Below are positions 22,535 through 29,684 of a stretch of 40,196 nt of DNA, piece after piece. The notes under the pieces were generated by a model that was not told the DNA's origin, did no database searches, and saw nothing but the letters and a program-made list of their open reading frames with translations. Positions within the stretch are counted from its first letter, which is position 1. Each line of letters opens with the position of its first letter. The position numbers were made by a program, and so were the translations under genes. Origin of the DNA: Bradyrhizobium genomosp. I (2014) (GTDB taxonomy: Bacteria; Pseudomonadota; Alphaproteobacteria; Rhizobiales; Xanthobacteraceae); NCBI RefSeq assembly GCF_000261685.1, contig NZ_AJQE01000020.1:1-40196 (forward strand), written 5' to 3'.

Positions 22535-23889
22535 GAGCAACCGCATCCCGCGCCGCCTGCTTTCCTGGCCGATTCATCGGCCGCGCAGCAGGCTGAGGGT
22601 TCGGCCTTGGCCGGGCCGCCGCAGCATCCCGCTGCGCCGGCGGACTCCACGCCGCCGCGTGTGCAGACGCCAGTCTCCGGCAGCACGAGCTCGACCCGTG
22701 CCGCAGCCTCCTTGTCGCCCGCGATGTCGGCGACGATCGAGCGGACCTGCTCGTATCCGGTGATCATCAGGAAGGTTGGCGCCCGGCCGTAGGATTTCAT
22801 GCCGGCGAGATAGAAGCCCGGCTCGTCATGTGCGAGCTCACGAGCGCCGTGAGGCCGCACTGTTCCGCAGCTATGCTCGTTGGGATCAATGAGCGGCGCA
22901 AGTGCGACGGGCGCCTCGATCGCCGGGTCGAGCCGCAGCCGCAGCTCGGACAGGAACGAGAGATCGGGACGGAAGCCGGTCGACACCACCAGCTCGTCCG
23001 CAACCACGCTCCGCGCACCGCAGCAGGCGCCTGCCGAAATCCTGAGACGTCCCTCGAAGTCCGAAAGATGGGTGACACCGAAGCCGGTCTCGACCCCGAT
23101 CTTTCCGGCAGCCACGAGCGCGGCGAAGCTGGAGCCCAGCTCGCCGCGCGCGGCAAGCTTGTCATTGCTGCCACCGCCGAAGGCCTTTGCAGGATCGCCG
23201 CCGCGCAGCAGCCAGACGGGCTTGGTGCCGGGCACCTCCTCGGCGAGCCGCGCGAGATCGATCAGCGTGCCAAGCGCGGAATGGCCGGCACCGAGCACGG
23301 CCACGGTCCTGCCGGCATATCTGCCGCGCCCCGTGCCCCGCACATCCGGCATGCCATAGGCGATGCGATCCGTGCGCTCGCGTTCGCCGATCGCTGGCAG
23401 GCCGTTGCTACCGGCCGGATTGGGCGAGAACCACGTGCCCGACACGTCGATGACGGCGTCGGCGCGCAGCACCTCGGGGCCCTTGCCGTTCTGATATCGG
23501 AGTTCGAAGGGCGCCTGCTCGCGGCCCCTGGTCTTCGCCTTGTCGAAGCCGACGCGGCTGATGGCCGTGACGCGGCTCGACGTCCGGATCGCCTCGCGCA
23601 GCTTCGTTCGCGTTGCGAGCGGCGCGAGATAGCGCTCGGTCAGTTCGCCGCCGGTCGGATAGGATTGAGGATCGGGCGAATTCCAGCCCGTCGGCGCGAG
23701 CAGGCGCGCCGCCGACTTGTCGACATTGTATTCCCACGGCGAGAAGAGCTGGACGTGCTGCCACTGCCGCACCGCATGCGCGGCCTCGGGCCCGGCTTCG
23801 AGCACGACGGGAGACATGCCGCGTTCGAGCACGTGCGCGGCGGCCGCGAGACCGACCGGCCCCGCTCCGATGATGGCTACAGTCTTCAT
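22531..23889 (-). CDS. FAD/NAD(P)-binding flavoprotein (ArsO-like) with Cys-rich tail
   Basis: A 452-residue flavin-dependent oxidoreductase. The FAD-binding Rossmann motif is IIGAGPVGLAAAAHVLERG at residues 6-24. The NAD(P) motif is VAVLGAGHSALGTLIDLA near the middle. VVSTGFRPDLSFL and GFYLAGMKSYGRAPTFLM are the usual closing blocks of flavin monooxygenase or pyridine-nucleotide oxidoreductase-like proteins. The last 44 residues form a Gly/Ala-rich extension with seven cysteines (409, 422-423, 434-435, 449, 451; pairs CC, CC and CGC), absent from ordinary members. This looks like a built-in As(III) or metal site. The gene follows arsR by 48 bp, which contains an operator-like motif. ArsO-type monooxygenase activity is inferred. 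Confidence 0.88.
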   Translation of the reverse strand: MKTVAIIGAGPVGLAAAAHVLERGMSPVVLEAGPEAAHAVRQWQHVQLFSPWEYNVDKSAARLLAPTGWNSPDPQSYPTGGELTERYLAPLATRTKLREAIRTSSRVTAISRVGFDKAKTRGREQAPFELRYQNGKGPEVLRADAVIDVSGTWFSPNPAGSNGLPAIGERERTDRIAYGMPDVRGTGRGRYAGRTVAVLGAGHSALGTLIDLARLAEEVPGTKPVWLLRGGDPAKAFGGGSNDKLAARGELGSSFAALVAAGKIGVETGFGVTHLSDFEGRLRISAGACCGARSVVADELVVSTGFRPDLSFLSELRLRLDPAIEAPVALAPLIDPNEHSCGTVRPHGARELAHDEPGFYLAGMKSYGRAPTFLMITGYEQVRSIVADIAGDKEAAARVELVLPETGVCTRGGVESAGAAGCCGGPAKAEPSACCAADESARKAGGAGCGCS

Positions 23890-23904
23890 TCCGATTCTCC
23901 TGTA

Positions 23905-23921
23905 TTTCTAGAATTATGGAA
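23905..23921 (-). promoter_or_regulatory. Operator-like 17-bp motif, copy 1 (arsR1 to flavoprotein gap)
   Basis: TTTCTAGAATTATGGAA sits in the 48-bp gap between the minus-strand arsR and the flavoprotein gene. Read on the minus strand it is TTCCATAATTCTAGAAA, 15 of 17 identical to the copy at 24298-24314. It is a candidate ArsR binding site giving the flavoprotein/MFS pair its own repression point. Confidence 0.5.
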
Positions 23922-23937
23922 TAAACGGTCAAATGAA

Positions 23938-24255
23938 TCAGGCTGCCGTCTGAGCATCCTCGCATCCGGCTTCGTCCGCACAGCACTCTGCGACCAGGTA
24001 GTCGACCAGGCCCCGCATGGAGTCGAAATTGGCGTGGCAGATCAGGGTCGTCGCTTCCCTGGTCTGACTGACCAGTCCGACCGAGACCAGGGTCTTGATG
24101 TGGTGCGACAGCGTTGACGCCGGGATCTTCAGCTTGTCTTGCAGGCGGCCAACCGGCATGCCCGCGTGCCCGGCCCGGACCAATGCGCGGTAGATCTGAA
24201 GCCGGGTCCGGTTCCCCAGGGCTTCCAGACGTGCCGCTGCATCATCGATCTTCAT
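23938..24255 (-). CDS. arsR: ArsR-family As(III)-responsive repressor 1
   Basis: A 105-residue winged-helix repressor. The domain runs from LEALGNRTRLQIYRALV through the recognition helix ASTLSHHIKTLVSVGLV to the wing region. The inducer site of E. coli ArsR (CVC in the recognition helix) is absent. Instead there is a C-terminal Cys91-Cys92-x5-Cys98, the same spacing as the As(III) site Cys95/96/102 of Acidithiobacillus ferrooxidans ArsR. The start is placed at 24255 because the upstream 12 residues are not typical; ATG 24291 is possible. It is the first gene of the minus-strand arm (arsR, flavoprotein, MFS) and diverges from the second arsR. Confidence 0.92.
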   Translation of the reverse strand: MKIDDAAARLEALGNRTRLQIYRALVRAGHAGMPVGRLQDKLKIPASTLSHHIKTLVSVGLVSQTREATTLICHANFDSMRGLVDYLVAECCADEAGCEDAQTAA

Positions 24256-24297
24256 GCCTGCACGATGCATTCGTCCCGCATCGGCTGTCAAACGCTA

Positions 24298-24314
24298 TTT
24301 CTAGAATATTGGAA
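24298..24314 (-). promoter_or_regulatory. Operator-like 17-bp motif, copy 2 (divergent arsR promoter)
   Basis: TTTCTAGAATATTGGAA lies 42 bp upstream of the 24255 start of the minus-strand arsR. It differs from copy 1 only at two central positions. The inner TTCTAGAA is itself palindromic. Together with copy 3 it forms an inverted pair in the 121-bp divergent promoter region. Confidence 0.5.
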
Positions 24315-24358
24315 ATATCTACGGACGGCCGGATTTCGGGTTGACGCCGCCCAAACAA

Positions 24359-24375
24359 TTCCATAAATCTGGATA
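24359..24375 (+). promoter_or_regulatory. Operator-like motif, copy 3, abutting the second arsR start
   Basis: TTCCATAAATCTGGATA matches the reverse complement of copy 1 at 14 of 17 positions and so is a third, inverted copy. The adjoining bases extend it into a longer palindrome whose right arm TATGGAA (24376-24382) includes the ATG start codon at 24377. A repressor bound here would cover the start of the second arsR gene. Confidence 0.5.
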
Positions 24376-24376
24376 T

Positions 24377-24739
24377 ATGGAAACACAAGAGGCCGTTCTG
24401 GCGCTCGCCGCGTTGTCGCAACCGACCCGTCTGGAGGCGTTCCGGACGCTGGTCAGACACGAGCCTGACGGTCTTGCGGCCGGCGACCTCGCCCGCCTGC
24501 TGGAAGTCCCCCAAAACACGCTCTCGGCGCATCTGTCGATTCTGAGCCGCGCGCGCCTCGTGTCATCCGAGCGGCACAGCCGCTCGATCATCTACCGCGC
24601 CAACCTCGGCGAATTTCGCGAAATTGCAGTGTTCCTGCTGCGCGATTGCTGCGGCGGACGGCCGGAAGTTTGCGACCCCGTCGTCGAGACCCTGCAATCG
24701 TGCTGCGCTCCCAAGCGAAAGGAGAAGGCCCGTGCCTGA
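24377..24739 (+). CDS. arsR: ArsR-family repressor 2
   Basis: A 120-residue ArsR-family winged-helix protein, first gene of the plus-strand arsenic arm. The domain reads LAALSQPTRLEAFRTLVRHEPDGL, then LLEVPQNTLSAHLSILSRARLV as helix-turn-helix. It also lacks the E. coli-type CVC site. Cysteines at 91, 92 and 99 plus a pair at 109-110 near the C-terminus could hold As(III); the first three resemble the A. ferrooxidans layout with one extra residue. Start ATG 24377 has no clear ribosome-binding site and lies within a palindrome; a TTG at 24341 is the alternative. It overlaps the arsenate reductase gene by 8 bp. Confidence 0.9.
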   Translation: METQEAVLALAALSQPTRLEAFRTLVRHEPDGLAAGDLARLLEVPQNTLSAHLSILSRARLVSSERHSRSIIYRANLGEFREIAVFLLRDCCGGRPEVCDPVVETLQSCCAPKRKEKARA

Positions 24740-25259
24740 TCACGTCTACAATGTGCTGTTCCTCTGCACGGGCAATTCGGCCCGGTCCGTGCTCGCGGAA
24801 TCGATCCTACGCAAGGACGGTCGCGGGCGTTTTCGCTCCTTCTCCGCAGGAAGCGCGCCGAAAGGCGCCGTGCATCCGCTGGCGCTGCGCACGCTGCAGA
24901 GCATGGACTACCCGATCGACGGGATGCGCTCGAAGAGCTGGCTGGAATTCGCGGCCGCCGATGCCCCGGTGATGGATTTCGTTTTTACCGTCTGCGACAA
25001 CGCAGCCGGAGAAGCATGTCCCGTCTGGCCGGGCCAGCCGACGACTGCGCATTGGGGCATCGAGGATCCTGCGGCCGTCGAAGGCACCGAGATTGAAAGA
25101 CTTGCGGCCTTCTCGACGGCCTTCCGCTACCTGAAGAACCGTATTGGCGCGTTCGTGAACCTGCCCCTCAGCGGCATCGACCGGCTTTCGCTCGGGACCA
25201 GGCTTCGGGAAATCGGCCGCTCCGAGGGAGCGACGTCCGGCAAGAGCGACGTGGCGTGA
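24732..25259 (+). CDS. arsC: Thioredoxin-type arsenate reductase (LMW-phosphatase fold)
   Basis: A cytoplasmic enzyme reducing arsenate to arsenite, 175 residues. The phosphatase-loop motif CTGNSARS begins at Cys12, and the redox region VCDNAAGEACPVWPG supplies two further cysteines for the disulfide relay. WGIEDPAA carries the general-acid aspartate. This sequence type is common in alphaproteobacteria. The start is GTG 24732 with AAGGAGAAG upstream, and it overlaps the end of arsR2. Its own stop overlaps the acr3 start (GTGA at 25256-25259), so arsR2, arsC and acr3 are translationally coupled. A second, unrelated ArsC is encoded at 26385. Confidence 0.92.
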   Translation: MPDHVYNVLFLCTGNSARSVLAESILRKDGRGRFRSFSAGSAPKGAVHPLALRTLQSMDYPIDGMRSKSWLEFAAADAPVMDFVFTVCDNAAGEACPVWPGQPTTAHWGIEDPAAVEGTEIERLAAFSTAFRYLKNRIGAFVNLPLSGIDRLSLGTRLREIGRSEGATSGKSDVA

Positions 25260-26317
25260 CGATGGGCATCTTCGAACGATACCTCACCTTGTGGGTCGCG
25301 CTTTGCATCGTGGTCGGCGTCGCGCTGGGGCACGTCATGCCCGGCTTCTTCGGCGCGGTTGCAGCCGCCGAGGTCGCCAAGGTCAACCTTCCGGTCGCGA
25401 TGCTGATCTGGCTCATGATCGTGCCGATGCTGTTGAAGATCGACTTCGGCTCGCTGGGGCAGGTCCGGGAGCATTGGCGCGGCGTCGGCGTCACCCTCTT
25501 CATCAATTGGGCCGTGAAGCCGTTCTCGATGGCGCTGCTCGGCTCCTTTTTCATCGGTCACCTCTTCGCACCGTGGCTGCCGACCGGCCAGATCCCGTCC
25601 TACATCGCCGGCCTGATCCTGCTTGCGGCTGCACCCTGCACCGCGATGGTGTTCGTATGGTCCAATCTGTGCGAAGGGGAGCCCCACTACACTCTGAGCC
25701 AGGTCGCACTCAACGACGTGATCATGGTGTTCCTGTTCGCGCCACTCGTGGGATTGCTGCTCGGAGTGGCCTCGATCAGCGTCCCCTGGGACACACTGCT
25801 TCTGTCCGTTCTGCTCTACATCGTGATTCCCGTGATCGTCGCTCAGCTGTGGCGCAAGATGCTGCTGCGAGGAGGCGACGCCGGCTTCAACCGCGTCATG
25901 CGGATGCTGCAGCCTCTCTCGCTTGTCGCGCTGCTCGCGACATTGGTGCTGCTCTTCGGCTTCCAGGGAGAGCAGATCGTCAGACAGCCCGGCGTCATCG
26001 CCATCCTTGCCGTCCCAATTCTTGTGCAGGTCTATCTCAATGCGGGCCTGGCCTATTGGCTGAGCCGGCGGTTCGGCGTGGCCTGGTGCGTCGCGGCTCC
26101 GGCTGCCCTCATCGGCGCGAGCAACTTCTTCGAGCTGGCGGTCGCCGCCGCAATCAGCCTGTTCGGCCTGGACTCCGGCGCGGCGCTCGCGACCGTGGTC
26201 GGCGTCCTCGTCGAGGTGCCGGTGATGCTGTCCGTCGTCCGCATCGTCAAGGCCACGCGGGGCTGGTACGAAGCGGGGAGTGGTAAAGTCCAGACGGCTG
26301 CCGAGGCCCGCCAATGA
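25256..26317 (+). CDS. acr3: Acr3-type arsenite efflux permease
   Basis: An inner-membrane As(OH)3 exporter of 353 residues with about ten hydrophobic segments. The family blocks are clear: VNLPVAMLIWLMIVPMLLKIDF, FINWAVKPFSMALLG, and AAPCTAMVFVWSNLCEGEPHYTL with the cysteine needed for transport in studied Acr3 proteins. LNDVIMVFLFAPLV and GASNFFELAVAAAISLFG follow. Translation can begin at GTG 25256, overlapping the arsC stop, or at ATG 25262. It takes arsenite made by either ArsC. The C-terminal 20 residues are polar. The second arsC gene follows after 67 bp. Confidence 0.95.
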   Translation: MTMGIFERYLTLWVALCIVVGVALGHVMPGFFGAVAAAEVAKVNLPVAMLIWLMIVPMLLKIDFGSLGQVREHWRGVGVTLFINWAVKPFSMALLGSFFIGHLFAPWLPTGQIPSYIAGLILLAAAPCTAMVFVWSNLCEGEPHYTLSQVALNDVIMVFLFAPLVGLLLGVASISVPWDTLLLSVLLYIVIPVIVAQLWRKMLLRGGDAGFNRVMRMLQPLSLVALLATLVLLFGFQGEQIVRQPGVIAILAVPILVQVYLNAGLAYWLSRRFGVAWCVAAPAALIGASNFFELAVAAAISLFGLDSGAALATVVGVLVEVPVMLSVVRIVKATRGWYEAGSGKVQTAAEARQ

Positions 26318-26384
26318 ACTCATCTTTTGCCGGCGGCGGTGCGGCAGCAATGGATGCCGGTCTGCCAGTCACGGAGACACCTCG

Positions 26385-26786
26385 ATGAGCGTCACGATCT
26401 ATCACAACCCGGCTTGCGGCACCTCACGCAACACACTGGCGATGATCCGGCAGAGCGGTGTCGAACCTGTCGTCATCGAGTATCTGAAGACGCCGCCGTC
26501 GCGCGAGAGGCTGGTCGAGCTCATCAAGGCCATGGGGATCTCCCCTCGGGCGCTGCTGCGAGAGAAAGGCACGCCCTTTCGCGATCTTGGTCTTGACGAC
26601 CCCAAATGGTCCGATGACGAGCTGATCGATCAGATGATCGCCCATCCCATTCTCATCAACCGTCCGATCGTGGTGACCCCGAAGGGCACGCGCTTGTGCC
26701 GGCCGTCGGAGGCCGTGATCGATCTGCTCGACAATCCCGTCGGCCGATTCGTCAAGGAAGACGGCGAAGTGGTCGAAGCTCGATAG
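26385..26786 (+). CDS. arsC: Glutaredoxin-type arsenate reductase
   Basis: A 133-residue enzyme of the E. coli plasmid R773 ArsC type, using glutathione and glutaredoxin. The catalytic Cys11 lies in YHNPACGTSRNTL. The substrate-binding arginines are in ALLRE, HPILINRPIVV and TRLCRPSE. Identity to the R773 protein is high by eye through the central region. The start ATG 26385 follows GGAGACAC; an upstream frame extension from 26280 would run into the end of acr3. This is the last gene of the arsenic locus and converges with the DUF1259 gene. Confidence 0.93.
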   Translation: MSVTIYHNPACGTSRNTLAMIRQSGVEPVVIEYLKTPPSRERLVELIKAMGISPRALLREKGTPFRDLGLDDPKWSDDELIDQMIAHPILINRPIVVTPKGTRLCRPSEAVIDLLDNPVGRFVKEDGEVVEAR

Positions 26787-26851
26787 GACCGCAGCCCCCC
26801 TCGTGCTGGACAACTGTCCGGCGCGCAGGGCCGCACGACCTCTCTCGAAGA

Positions 26852-27739
26852 TCAGCTCTTCGTGCTGGCGGTCTTGTCGAGCGCGGCACGCACGCCGCTC
26901 GCGAGCTTGATCGCATCGTCATTGGCCCAGAAATGCATGAAGAACAGGCGCGGCTGTTCGTCCAGCATGTGGCTGTGAAGGGCGGTCACGGTGATCCCAT
27001 GCGACCGCAACACCTTGATCACTGGGTTCACCTCGTCGCCGGTCAGCACGAAGTCGCCCGTAATCGCCGCCTTGCCGCCGCCGGTCGGCTGGAAGTTGAC
27101 GGCGGTCGCAACGCCGAGCGGTCCGACCGGGTTCAACTGCATGCCATGCTCGGTGACGGGATCGCGGCGAGGGACATTGAACTGGTAGACGCCGCCGGTC
27201 GCCTGGCCCTTGACGCCGATGATGTTGTCGAGCCGCGCAGTGTCGAGATCGACGGCCGGCGGAGCGGCCGTCGAAGCGGGCGCCGACAGCAGCGTCTTGC
27301 TTTCGGCGAGCGCGTCCTTGAGGGCCGCGGCGATCCTGACGGGATCACCGTGGCCGGCCACGTGCAGGTAGAACGTCGCCGGGCTCGCGCCGAGCAGATG
27401 GTTGTGCACGGCGGTGATCTCCAGCCCGTTCGCGATCATCTTCGCCATGACCGGGTTGATCTCGGATTCGAGCAGCACGAGATCGCCCATCGCCATGACG
27501 CCGCCGTGCGCGGGCTTGAACGCGACCCAGCCGCCGAGCGCCAGCGCGGGCTTGATGGTCACGCCGTCGAGCGTCACCGTGAGATCGGTGCGTGGAAAGC
27601 CGTAGCGATGCACGTCGCCGGTCACGGCCGGCTTCCGCCCCAGCGTGTCGTCGACCTTCTGCCAATCGACGTCCTGCGCATGAGCGCTTGCGATGAAGCA
27701 GGCGCCGATGCCGATCAGCGCCGAGATTGTCTTTCGCAT
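26852..27739 (-). CDS. Tandem-duplicated DUF1259 (LppY/LpqO) exported protein
   Basis: A 295-residue exported protein with a signal peptide ending at SAHAQ (residue 21). It consists of two copies of the DUF1259 unit, about residues 24-145 and 165-288. Each copy has a GD-x-VL...E(I/V)NPV helix and a histidine pair: AVHNHLL (His112, His114) and ALHSHML (His255, His257). Each then has a phenylalanine-rich strand (ATFYLHVAGHGD and RLFFMHFWANDD). Paired histidines suggest metal or ligand binding, but no function is established for the family. It is downstream of a PepSY-like gene on the same strand, 40 bp away, with GGGAG before its start. Confidence 0.9.
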   Translation of the reverse strand: MRKTISALIGIGACFIASAHAQDVDWQKVDDTLGRKPAVTGDVHRYGFPRTDLTVTLDGVTIKPALALGGWVAFKPAHGGVMAMGDLVLLESEINPVMAKMIANGLEITAVHNHLLGASPATFYLHVAGHGDPVRIAAALKDALAESKTLLSAPASTAAPPAVDLDTARLDNIIGVKGQATGGVYQFNVPRRDPVTEHGMQLNPVGPLGVATAVNFQPTGGGKAAITGDFVLTGDEVNPVIKVLRSHGITVTALHSHMLDEQPRLFFMHFWANDDAIKLASGVRAALDKTASTKS

Positions 27740-27779
27740 TGATCTGCTCCCTCAATCCTGGATGTCAGCCGCCGGTCAC

Positions 27780-28013
27780 TCACTTCTGCTCCTTGACCTG
27801 ACCGCTGCTGTCGATGACAAGCCGCACCTCCTTGCCGTTCTTCACGGCCTTTGCGGTCATTCCTTCCGCGGTCGACTTGATGTCGCTGACCTGCGTGTAG
27901 CCGGCCGCCTGGAGCCTGGCGACCAGCTCTTCCTGAGTCAGCGCGTGTGCGGTCGATATCCCACTGGCGATCGCCAGAAGGAGGACTGTGTGAAAGATCG
28001 CCCTTGTACGCAT
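27780..28013 (-). CDS. Small exported PepSY-like protein
   Basis: A 77-residue exported protein. A signal peptide ends at STAHA (residue 25), leaving about 52 residues with a PepSY-type fold: LTQEELVARLQAAGYTQVSDIKS followed by two strands (MTAKAVKNGKEVRLVIDSSGQV). I prefer ATG 28013, which lies six bases after AGGAGG; ATG 28019 directly abuts that site. It leads a two-gene unit with the DUF1259 protein. Small PepSY proteins often modulate periplasmic enzymes; here the partner may be the DUF1259 protein, by inference. Confidence 0.82.
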   Translation of the reverse strand: MRTRAIFHTVLLLAIASGISTAHALTQEELVARLQAAGYTQVSDIKSTAEGMTAKAVKNGKEVRLVIDSSGQVKEQK

Positions 28014-28452
28014 GATCATCCTCCTGGATGTGTCCTGCCCCAGGTGAAAGTCGCTTCCCACGAGGCGCAGTGGGATGCCGACATCAACGCGCTTCGGCGT
28101 GGCCGCCGCGCACGAGTGAACCATCTCGATTTCTCTGGTGGGATTCAGCGACGATGACATGCTGCGCCCTTGGTGATCAGGACGCGATTCTTGGGCATGT
28201 CGCCTCGCGGGGAGATCGCATATCCCCGACGCTTCGACTAGAAGCCCGGACAACCGGGCTGTCAACCGGCGCATGGCCGAGACATGTCACGAAGAGTTCA
28301 CTCGTCGAACGGAACCGTTTCCGCGACGCCGGGATGGGAAGCCTCGGCGCGTCACCGCCGCTGGCGGACGGCTGAAGGATCTTGTTGGCAAGCTCCAAAA
28401 GCGGCGCAAGCCCGATCGGACCGGGCGCCCGCGTGGAAAACGCAGGAAGCCC
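28014..28452. other. Intergenic region between PepSY-like and lipoprotein genes
   Basis: This 439-bp gap contains the promoter of the PepSY-like gene and the 3' side of the lipoprotein gene. Short open frames on both strands lack ribosome-binding sites and recognisable domains. No clear repeat, operator or T-tailed terminator was seen. Confidence 0.5.
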
Positions 28453-29214
28453 CTACCCCTTCGAGATGACCGCGCGGCCGTAGGGCGGTTGCGCCTGGAC
28501 CGGCGGATTGGCGGTCTGGGCGGCGAGCTCGCCGATCAGGCGGTCGGCATCGGCGGCCATGCCGTCGGGGGCCTGGATCACCAGGCGTTCCAGCGCCCAG
28601 CGGTAGGACGAGATGCGCTGCTCCAGGCACTGCTGCACCCACTGGATGATCAGCGAGTTCTCCTGCATGCGCGCGATCGCATCGTCCCTCTCCCCTGGCG
28701 AGAGCGCGGAGACGCGCGCCATGCTGGCATTGCGCTTCCTGTCGAGATCGATGACGCGGATCGCCGAGGCGAAGAACGGCTCGAAGCGGGTGATGTCGTT
28801 GCGGACGTCCTCGATCAGCTGCGCATAACGCGAGGAATGCGAGCGGTGCGGCTCGTCGATCAGCGTGCGTCCGTACATGGTGCGGTCGAACACGATCTTC
28901 TGCCGCCACGGCGAGGGCAGCGCCTTGTAGTCGCCGAACACGCTCTTCCAGGCGGGGCGCGACAGCGGCGGTTCGATCATGGGATAGGCGAGGTCGCGGA
29001 GCTGGCGCTCTTCGTCGGTGAGCTGGAATTGCGAAGGCCGCAGGCCGACGCTGGAGGTGACCTCCGCGCCCAGCCAGCGATGCATGTCGTCGCTGCGCAT
29101 GTCGGCCCGCGTGCGGCCGAAATCGCCACCGCTGCAGGCGCAGAGCCCCGCGCCAAGCAGCGCAAGCAGGACGGCCGACAGGACAGGCCGGATCTGGCGG
29201 ATGGAGTCCGGCAT
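28453..29214 (-). CDS. Putative lipoprotein of unknown function
   Basis: A 253-residue protein that I cannot assign to a named family. The N-terminal helix ends in GAGLCACSGGD, a plausible lipobox with Cys27 as the lipidated residue. The rest is mostly helical and charged, with SVFGDYKALPSPWRQKIVFDRTMYGRTLID and YAQLIEDVRNDITRFEPFF, and a central Met/Ser linker. It ends in a Pro/Gln-rich tail. The start is placed at 29214 because the upstream extension (to 29307) is Arg-rich and not signal-like. It lies 16 bp downstream of the 62-residue gene on the same strand and is probably co-transcribed. Conservation in related genomes is expected from its regular codon use. Confidence 0.75.
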   Translation of the reverse strand: MPDSIRQIRPVLSAVLLALLGAGLCACSGGDFGRTRADMRSDDMHRWLGAEVTSSVGLRPSQFQLTDEERQLRDLAYPMIEPPLSRPAWKSVFGDYKALPSPWRQKIVFDRTMYGRTLIDEPHRSHSSRYAQLIEDVRNDITRFEPFFASAIRVIDLDRKRNASMARVSALSPGERDDAIARMQENSLIIQWVQQCLEQRISSYRWALERLVIQAPDGMAADADRLIGELAAQTANPPVQAQPPYGRAVISKG

Positions 29215-29230
29215 TGCTTGAAGCCGGATG

Positions 29231-29419
29231 TCAGCGACGGCGACGACGGCGCCCCGGCGCTGCGCCCTGCTCCGGCCCGCGATCGCCGCTGGTTTCGTCC
29301 GCCTCACGCTCGATCCGGATCACGGGAAGGATCAGCACCGTTCCCATGTCCGCGCGCGGAGCGACATCCCCCGACGAGCCCACCCGGCGACCGGCCGGAA
29401 ATTCGATGATGGTCCCCAT
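29231..29419 (-). CDS. Small conserved-type protein starting MGTIIEFP
   Basis: A 62-residue cytoplasmic protein without a known domain. It begins MGTIIEFPAGRRVG and contains a second similar unit, MGTVLILPVIRIERE, so both repeats read ADMGT(I/V)-x2-x-P. It ends in a run of six arginines. I recall small Bradyrhizobium proteins beginning MGTIIEFP, which supports the start at 29419 rather than 29470. It precedes the lipoprotein gene by 16 bp. A near-CtrA motif is 72 bp upstream of its start. Function unknown. Confidence 0.6.
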   Translation of the reverse strand: MGTIIEFPAGRRVGSSGDVAPRADMGTVLILPVIRIEREADETSGDRGPEQGAAPGRRRRRR

Positions 29420-29490
29420 GTCAGCTCTCTTCGATTGCCGCGCGACCGAACGCGCCCCTGCAACATGCATTCATTAAGATCAGTTCATGG

Positions 29491-29505
29491 TTAACGGGAT
29501 GTAAA
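29491..29505 (-). promoter_or_regulatory. CtrA-like site with one mismatch
   Basis: TTAA-N7-TAAA (29491-29494 and 29502-29505) differs at one base from the CtrA consensus TTAA-N7-TTAA. It lies 72 bp upstream of the 29419 start, in the same divergent region as the perfect site at 29615. A role is speculative. Confidence 0.3.
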
Positions 29506-29614
29506 CGCGCCCCTTGGTCGACCCCTGGACCGTAACCTCACGGGTGCGCCGCGCCGTCCCGTTGCGGCACGACAACGCCTTAAATTGCAGGGCCGGCTTC
29601 ACGCCTCGTTTTCC

Positions 29615-29629
29615 TTAACGAGGCTTTAA
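29615..29629 (+). promoter_or_regulatory. Perfect CtrA full-site (TTAA-N7-TTAA)
   Basis: TTAACGAGGCTTTAA fits the alphaproteobacterial CtrA binding consensus exactly. It ends 55 bp before the ATG of the DUF2336 gene at 29685, a usual distance for a promoter site. AT-rich sequence is rare in this genome, which makes a chance match less likely. Confidence 0.5.
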
Positions 29630-29684
29630 AAGAACCTGCGCTAGGCTCGCCAACGAGTATCTTTCCCGAGTTGCGTACGCCTCC

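Noticed and set aside
24341..24354. TTGACGCCGCCCAA as a FixK/FNR box
   Set aside because: The right half is CCAA, which does not fit (T/G)CAA, and it lies within the arsR divergent region where ArsR motifs explain the control better.
25127..26350. A 407-codon minus-strand open frame
   Set aside because: It is antisense to acr3 and arsC and has no domain.
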